From NCBI GenBank assembly GCA_958510875.1, contig OY294068.1, positions 154,478,388 through 154,542,387 of the forward strand: a DNA stretch of 64,000 nt, written 5' to 3'. The position numbers were made by a program, and so were the translations under genes. The notes below the pieces were generated by a model that saw nothing but the letters and a program-made list of their open reading frames with translations, was not told the origin of the DNA and did no database searches. The stretch is from Endomychus coccineus (taxonomy: Eukaryota > Arthropoda > Insecta > Coleoptera > Endomychidae). This document shows positions 57,331 through 64,000 of this stretch, piece by piece. The first letter of the stretch is position 1; the number at the start of each line of letters is the position of its first letter.

Positions 57331-58515
57331 TAGTGTTGCCCAAATGCAAGGACAATACGAGACTTAGCCAGTCTTGGTCTTGCGTCTTGCGCCAATACAC
57401 CTGATCTTGGTATTGCGCTCCCAGTCTTGGTCTTGGTCTTGCAGCAAGAGTCTCGCAAGTCTCGCAATTACCTATTAGTGTTTCTAATTTTCATTTTTAT
57501 TTCAACCTTTTTATGTTGGCACAATTTACACAAAGCAATTTGGGATGCATGAATTATTTCGAAAAACTCATCAAATTTGCGGTTAGGTCTTTCAGATCTA
57601 TAAATTCAACTCTCACTACTACGACTAGAACTATTTGAATCTTCGTCACTCATGTCAAATTGTAAACGTGATAAGTTTTCCGAGAACAACAAGAATTAGA
57701 GTAAAAACAATTATTTCATTAGACTCGAAGCAAAGCTCAATTGGGAATAACTGGAATTGAAATAAATACTATTATTTATAGTCCATTCGCTTAGATAGTG
57801 TCGCCTTGTACCGCGCCGCCTTGGCACGTGCCGGCCCTCATTAAAGGATGTCGCCGCAAATCAGAGGATGCCGCATGCGGCGTACAGACGCATGACATTG
57901 TAGCGTCTTGCTTTTCGCTCTTATACCTACCTTATTATTATGAGTTAGATTTCAAATTAGTTTTATCTCTTTTTCGGCCTGTGACTTTTGAAATATTAAG
58001 AAAATAAACATTTTCTCGGTAACATACTACATATAATTTTATTACGCTTTATTCTATATAGTTTATTTTTCGTTTTTATAATTTTCATATTTTTATTTAT
58101 TTTCATACTATATTTAATATATTATTTTTTATTTACTTATTCGGACTGCGTAAATTACCCCTTCAACGAAAATACACTGATAGTCATTTATATCTGTACT
58201 TTACGTCTTCCTATTTTCGGCCTATTTTCTTCTTCAAAATTTTATGTACTAGTACTTTCTTTTATTTTGTTTCGTTTGTTTTCTATTTGTCAATTTATTG
58301 TATTATAAATTAAGCCTGTCCGCTCCCTGAAACGACACTCAGTCCTAACTGCAAGACGCAAGAGTCTCGCAGGCTTAGTCTTGTTCTTGCTCAAATCTTG
58401 CACGGTCAGTCTTGGTCTTGGTCTTGCTAAAATTACGCGATCTTGGTCTTGGTCTTGCAAAAATGCAAGAACAAGACCAAGACTGTAAGACCAAGACCGA
58501 TTTTGGGCAACACTA
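57331..58515. mobile_element. nonautonomous hAT element, perfect 8-bp target duplication
   Basis: Inverted ends TAGTGTTGCCCAAA and TTTTGGGCAACACTA. Duplication CCTTGAAT at 57323-57330 and 58516-58523 is exact. Both subterminal regions (57375-57475 and 58330-58500) are packed with TCTTGGTCTTG-type repeats, in mostly inverted arrangement, as expected for transposase-binding clusters. The interior is AT-rich and noncoding. Confidence 0.9.
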
Positions 58516-58607
58516 CCTTGAATACATGTTACTTTTCAACACAGTAAGAAAAATAATCGGGCTTAATCGAATCATTTGATATATAGGGGGTCCAAGACTT
58601 TTGACGT

Positions 58608-59100
58608 TGTGTGTATGTTGCTTACCTAAGATTCATAAACCGGGTAATTCCACGAGACCAATCATTTCAAACATTAATTCTCCTACGTATAACTTAGCAG
58701 AATGGTTAGTTAAGGAATTTAGCAACATCCAAGCCGCACCAAGTTTGTCTGTGAAAAATTGCTTGGAAAGATTTCAAACTTGAACCTGGTGATACTATCG
58801 TTTCATTTGATGTTTCACTATTTACAAATACTACAATCCCTGAGTCGATAAACATTCTGAAGGAATGGCTTTAAAATATTAATATCCCCGATAAAAACTG
58901 CCACAGAATAAGTGATTCTTACGTCTTTATGTATGGAGCAAAATTATTTCACTTTTAACAAAAATTGCTATAAACAAACAAGCAGATGTGCAATGGGTAA
59001 TCCGCTCTCTCCTTTTCTGGACAATATTTTTCTAAGTGAACTTGATCTCCTTAAAATAAAAATTGAATCAGTTTCCAAAAGTTTGGTACAGATATAGTGC
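58608..59100 (+). pseudogene. Penelope-like reverse transcriptase fragment
   Basis: CLPKIHKPGNSTRPIISNIN, SPTYNLAEWLVKEF, then IVSFDVSLFTNTTIPESI (motif A, Asp kept) and CAMGNPLSPFLDNIFLSEL (motif B). Frame changes near 58780 and 58910, and the YxDD motif is not reached. The 5' part is cut off by the Tc1 element. Confidence 0.75.
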
Positions 59101-60780
59101 AGTCAAATGGGTATAAAAATAGGCCAAATCCCGAAATCCTTGGGAAATGGACCGATTTTGATGGGACAAAGTGCATTCATTCGCTTCGGAATTTTGTCAG
59201 GAACAAAGTCTACCTCGTCTGAAGTTGTGCAAAAATGTTGCTTTGTTTTTATAAACAATTTGATTAGCGTATTTATGAGATAGCATTAAATTTTTTAAAA
59301 AATAATCGGTTAAAGACTATTTTTGGCCAGTGAACGTATGAAAATAGTTAAACAAGCAGTTGAATTAACTTCATTTGTTATAAACAATTTATTTATTAAC
59401 AAATAGACGAATTCGACCAAAACTACGAGTTTAGAATCGTTTTCGAATAATTTTGGACTTCTGAGTTCGATTTTGTCGTTAATATCGATTTTGGATTGTT
59501 ATAAATAAATTATTTAATGATAAATACACGAATTGCGCCAAAATTCCAAGTGGAAAGTATTTTTAAAATTAATTTATTAATAGTCAAATAAAATTTCAAA
59601 AAGTATCAAGTCGTAATAAAATAACAAATTAAGTAATAAGAAAATGCCATGTTCAAGACAAAAATAGTTTAATTCAAACGTATCACGAATAATACTTCAA
59701 AATTCCCGCTATAATGCCACGAAAAGATTTTTTTTTTAATTCCAACATCAGGGGATTCTAAATGAGCACCGTATTATACCCGAGACCGAGAATGAAATAT
59801 TTTTATTTGTTCGTTTCAAAATAGAGATTTTCTTTTTTTCATATAATTTATTGGACTATTGATAGTTTGGGCTACTTTATTTGTTCAACCGATTGATTAG
59901 GGAAGTAGTAATAATATTGTAATATTATTTATGAAGGTTGGAAAGTTAAAACATTCTAAAACTCTAGACCTTACTTGAAATTATCAATAGCATACGAACG
60001 TTATAAACTAGTAACTGATAGGAATGAAGGTTGGTGGTTAGCTTCAAAGATAAACCAATTCCGGTCACATTTCCTTTGCAGCTAAACAAGTATTAATTAT
60101 TACATTCCCAAAAATGTAAAGGATGGCTCAAATTCAAGCCCCATCATTCGGTTCTTGGATATGGTAAGAGATACAGGAGTCGGTTAAATTATGGGAAAGT
60201 TGCACAGTTTGATGTTTTACAAAATGTCATGTTGAGAAATGAAGAATGTCAGATACTTTCGGTGATATTCGAAAAAACCGAGATTTCAGAAAATCCTTAT
60301 TATTTATCGCCATTTTATCGTGGCAAGTTTTTATGGTCTACAAGATGACACTATCAAATTGTAAATACAATATTTCGTCTTTCAGAAACCATCATAAATT
60401 TTTTTTAAATACGGAAATAGTTTTTTTATTTAATTTTTTGTTTCTTTTGGCTTATCACTTTTGATTTTCAAACGCTTCGATGTCAAAAATGACATTTTTT
60501 CTGTACAATAAATGTCTAAATTCATGATACTGATGAAATTCTAGATTAAATATTAATAAAAAGTAAATATAGCTTCGATGTCAAAAGTGACATTTTTTCT
60601 GTTAAATAAATGAATAGGATATTAAAAAACAGGATTACATCATTTATTTTAATGCAATGTGTCCGCCCTTTCTATTAAGCAATATCAACGGAAAAAGAAA
60701 AGGCGGCTTTGATGTTCAAAAAAATCGCCATCTGTCGTCAAATCATGACAGTTTAACTTTAAAATAAGTTGAAAGAGCAA
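59101..60780. other. no gene recognised; ~95-bp tandem duplication at 60470-60612
   Basis: CTTCGATGTCAAAAATGACA with TTTTTTCTGTACAATAAATG (60476-60516) recurs as CTTCGATGTCAAAAGTGACA at 60573-60612. Otherwise AT-rich with no coding motif. Confidence 0.5.
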
Positions 60781-61375
60781 AAATGGTGTTCTCCAAATCA
60801 GAAAGATTTGTGAAGTGATACACTTCAGATTTATTAGTGTCAATGGAAATTCGCAAATTTCATGTGAACGATCCCATTTTGATACTTTGAACAGAAATTA
60901 GGTAGCTTTAGTAAACCTCGAAATGATTGGAAGACGAGTAGAAGCTGAGGCTGAAGAAGCTGTTATAAAGGCGGCCCGTTATAAATGCTGTGAGTTTTGT
61001 TATAAACTAATAATATGCATTTTATTACATATAATAATTTGCGGTAATATTTCACCGAAATGTTTTGTTAAAGGATACGCAAAATCCTCGCGATTCCACG
61101 TAAAGCAAATGTTTTAGAATTAAATATGCCTAGACCATGAACAGGTATCATCCCTATAAATTATATGTCATCCAAGAATTAAGACTAGGCGACAATGAAA
61201 GAAAGCTCGAATTTTGTAATTGGCTTGATGGAAAATTGCAGGAAGATGACGATTTTTGAAATAAAATTATCTGGACTGATAAATGTAATGTTTCTACATG
61301 CGGTGGACGGCATCGAAGCAGAATCTTGGTGCAAATTATTTACGATGGAAACTTAAATACTGAACGATGCCTTTT
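60781..61375 (+). pseudogene. mariner-like transposase fragment related to the 41 kb copy
   Basis: 61142-61330 reads YHPYKLYVIQELRLGDNERK, LEFCNWLDGKLQEDDDF, KIIWTDKCNVSTCGG. The equivalent at 41.3 kb reads KYHPYKFNILQHLHPGDAER, so these are relatives. It is cut off at 61376 by LINE family A. Upstream 60781-61130 is probably its degraded N-terminal region. Confidence 0.6.
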
Positions 61376-61870
61376 TGTTAATACTTTGACTACACGAGAG
61401 GGAAACCTATAATATTGTGGGATCCGCTATCCTGGAGAAGACGCAAGCTTGAGTTTTCGTTGGATTGAACTCTACTAGATTATCAGATCCCCATTTCAAA
61501 ATCTTTGCCAGATCTCCATTAATTGCGTCAGCCTGTCTCTGCCTTGCTCCTCTGGCTTCATTGGATGGTATGAGGCTCTAGATCAGAAAGCGATATGAAG
61601 TGTACCATCAAATGTCTGTAAAGCTGTACAGATCGTTTATATGGAGCAGAAAGAAAGTTGGTGCCAAGACACATCTCTGTGGAACACCAGCGTTGATAGC
61701 CATTGTATCGCAGGATACTCCGTCAACCACCACATGGAGTGATCTACCTGAGAGAAAACTCGAGTGCTGAACTGCGTTTGAAATAACAACTTTACGAGCA
61801 AGAAGAAGAACCAACAGGCGGTTCCGGATAATCTGCGAAGATGTATACAAAAATATATAGAGGTGCAAGC
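61376..61870 (-). mobile_element. LINE family A copy with RT motif region
   Basis: The 3' terminus TTTGACTACACGAGAGGGAA lies at 61384. 61608-61868 encodes FLSGRSLHVVVDGVSCDTMA, INAGVPQRCVLAPTFFLLHI, NDL, i.e. RT motif B (SGVPQGSVLAPTLF type). The copy is internally deleted between tail and RT (junction near 61414). Confidence 0.75.
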
Positions 61871-61924
61871 GGGGTTATTTGAACATTTGCTTTAAGTTTA
61901 TAGTTCGTTTCTTTAGTCGTTAAT

Positions 61925-62131
61925 TATATGAGAATAGGAAATAGGTCACATTAATAATTATGTCTACTATATTCTCGTCTTTAGGAATGTTTCGGTGTCC
62001 CGACCATCATCAGAAAACATCTGAAAACTAATTAACATTAACTAAAGCGGTAGATTTCTTAAACTAATTGCACTAAGCACTAAACGTCTTTTTGAAATTG
62101 TAACACATTAATGTGTTACAATTTCAATCAA
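61925..62131 (-). mobile_element. diverged Penelope-like tail with hammerhead-like motif and palindromic end
   Basis: Minus strand 62018-61977: stem I GTTTT/AAGAC (one G-U), CTGATGA, T, GGTC-GGGA-CACC, GAAAC, ATTC, CTA. Core letters are kept and stem II has three pairs, but the C-G closing pair of stem III is lost. 62092-62127 is a perfect 36-bp palindrome, where the family sequence turns back on itself. Confidence 0.6.
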
Positions 62132-63690
62132 ACATATTTGTTGGCGCGATAGCTATAATAATTTTTTGTTGTAACAACAAAATTTTAGTCGTTGGAACAT
62201 TATTGAGAGTGTAGATAAACAACTCTGGTGTATGTTCATTCCCAACTCAAACGTCATATTATATGTCAAAAGCTGAAACTGCGAAATCTGGACACGTGTC
62301 TTGCATTAAAATACATCTATAATAGTATAATGATGGATGCCGATAATAGAGGTAAATCTAAGAACAAATGAGTCCTAACGAGTGTAAGAATGCGCTCCGG
62401 TGTGATGCATCGGCCGGTTGGATCATGGGGTTACGTACCTCTCTAGAGATGCCGCTGCTGTGCGCTTGTCAGGCCAGTTTTTCTCTTGTTTAATCAAAGC
62501 ACGTCAATTAGTTGCAGCGTTAATACGGGTCATTTCTATTTCATTATATTACCCTGTATTCATCGAACAACCGAAGAACATTTACTGTGTATAGTGGTGT
62601 TGAATACCACGCTATTTGGTAGTCTAATGTACGTACAGCATAACTTGATTGATTGTTATGCTATGGAGTTCCAGAATTAATACACAGATGAATCTAACAC
62701 ATTCCACATAACACCGACACATATGATAGTTTCTGTAATTGAGCTTTTAACTGGTACTGGTATAGGGTATAGTTATAATGAAATATTCATGAAAGGAAAA
62801 TTATAGGTTTATCATACTTCATCTCTAAATATCAAAAGATGAAATAGTTAACAATCTACATCTACATTGGTTATTGTGGCAAGACCTTCTTCAATGTTGA
62901 ATTCATACAGTTTGTAGTGCGGGAGGGAAAAGGTTTTAACTTCGCTGAAAATATTTCTTCTAGGACACGTTTCGTTGCAATGTACACCAATATGCCGATG
63001 TTGTCATTTTAGGATTCGAAGAAGAAAGATTTTTGAATCTGCTAGGAAAAAAGGAACATGTCATTTGGAATGACGATTCAAAACATACTCACTGGTTTGA
63101 TCTTGCACGATCTTTTTTATCATGGAAAAATAATTTATTTTTATTTCAAAGAAGATTGAATTCGTCGCGGTCATTTCGGAACTTCGCGGAATTTGCAAGC
63201 AGCGATTTCAACTTATCTTCACGGCACATTCAACACCTGGTTGGGCGTGTAAACCAAGTTGGTACGTCGGTGTTGATCCTCGAAGGAGACGAAGTCGATG
63301 TGAGGTTTTGGTCTTTGGAACGGGTTGATTATTTCCCATGTACATTTTATCAGATACATATTCTCTAGACGCCAAATTTGAGTTTGTTGACATCCCCGAA
63401 AAAAATTCTGGTATAAAACTGCAAATGTTGAAAGTTGGAGGTATCTTGTTAAAATAACTCAATTGTTTCTGTTTTGTTTTCAACACTTATCACAGATTCA
63501 CTTTATTCGACATGTTAGTCGGCCAGTCGACTTGTTCCGTTATTTTGTTTAGGATACCATATAGTCCACCGGAATTAGCATTTGTGGTCGAAGTAAATAG
63601 TACAGTAATGCGACCCATACCAAATTGAAGGTAATTACATGCGGAATAAATCTATGAAAACCGGAAGTAAAAAAAAAGAGTGATTTCCGA
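62132..63690. other. no gene recognised; unassigned frame 63033-63368
   Basis: The plus-strand frame of 111 codons (NLLGKKEHVIWNDDSKHTHW, then WKNNLFLFQRRLNSSRSFRN) has no motif I can place. The opposite strand is open too (63208-63486), so it may be chance. Confidence 0.3.
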
Positions 63691-63700
63691 GAAATAGATG

Positions 63701-64000
63701 TACAGGGTGTCCGGATAAGGGTACGGAGCGGCTGTATCTCGACAATGGTAACGCCTAGAGGTTTGGGAAAAAAATCTTAATAAATAAAATGAACAAGAGA
63801 AATGGCTGGAAATTATTTTGAAATTCGTAATTCAACCGCTAGGAGGCGTTACTGCTATAAAAAAACATATAAAATTAACGCTATCTCGGAAAGTTAGTTC
63901 ATGAGCTATAACTTTGAAAACATCATTTGATAGATTGAGTAATACCGCATCATTTTGCTCCGCGACATTTTTTTGTATCTGTCATAATAAGGGAGGGGGA
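63701..64000 (+). mobile_element. left end of a mariner-like element, cut by the window edge
   Basis: TACAGGGTGTCCGGATAAGG followed by GGAGCGGCTGTATCTCGACA has the start and the CTATCTCGG-type composition of insect mariner-like long terminal repeats. The right end is outside the window. Confidence 0.55.

Larger units (their letters stand above)
55953..58607 (-). mobile_element. Tc1-family transposon holding a hAT insertion
   Basis: Ends ACGTCAAAAGTCTTGG (55953-55968) and CCAAGACTTTTGACGT (58592-58607) are perfect inverted repeats of a typical Tc1 terminus. Without the 1185-bp hAT and its duplication the element is about 1.46 kb, normal for Tc1. A transposase pseudogene lies on the minus strand. 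The right end abuts a Penelope-like RT (58608 onward). Confidence 0.85.

Noticed and set aside
1..64000. tRNA, rRNA or CRISPR features
   Set aside because: No T-loop plus acceptor pairing, conserved rRNA blocks or spaced direct repeats were seen.

Overview
This 64 kb window is AT-rich eukaryotic DNA, almost certainly from an insect and plausibly a beetle. The grounds are a spliced gene with a Drosophila-like Graf protein, introns of 59 and 92 bp, and a dense, decayed insect-type transposon load (mariner/Tc1, hAT, P-superfamily, Crypton, Penelope-like and LINE). No bacterial operons, tRNA, rRNA or CRISPR were seen. The species cannot be fixed from the sequence.

Only one host gene is recognised with confidence: a Graf / oligophrenin-family RhoGAP on the minus strand, six consecutive coding exons between 19963 and 4320. 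They join without a frame break into about 375 residues: second half of the BAR domain, whole PH domain, first part of the RhoGAP domain with its arginine finger. The 5' exons lie beyond 19963 (probably beyond 64000) and the RhoGAP end plus C-terminus lie left of position 1. One intron (9331-19792, 10.5 kb) carries the assembly gap (200 N, 10661-10860), a 1.2 kb long inverted repeat, a Penelope-like composite and a 1.3 kb long-TIR element.

The remaining ~44 kb (19964-64000) is either a giant 5' intron of Graf or intergenic DNA, and is a layered transposon landscape. Clear nests: (1) 22035-25300, a DDE transposon split by a LINE, itself split by a foldback element with an 8-bp target duplication; (2) 27010-29275, a Crypton tyrosine recombinase next to a P-superfamily element split by an RNase H LINE; (3) 34563-36800, a P-superfamily element split by an internally deleted mariner-like element that carries its own foldback; (4) 38690-42960, two Penelope-like copies in opposite orientation, one split by a hAT and a mariner-like element meeting at the same TA; (5) 51280-53898, a second P-superfamily copy split by a second RNase H LINE; (6) 55953-58607, a Tc1 element holding a 1185-bp hAT with a perfect 8-bp duplication.

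The most unusual signals are compact type-I hammerhead-ribozyme-like motifs in the tails of a Penelope-like family (two in the arms of one inverted repeat at 5215-5549, with weaker copies near 30.7 and 62.0 kb), and several long inverted-repeat elements sharing a C-rich core motif (12.1, 23.0, 23.7, 54.3 and 54.5 kb). All transposase, recombinase and reverse transcriptase genes seen are broken; nothing mobile here looks autonomous. All identifications come from reading translations and motifs by eye.
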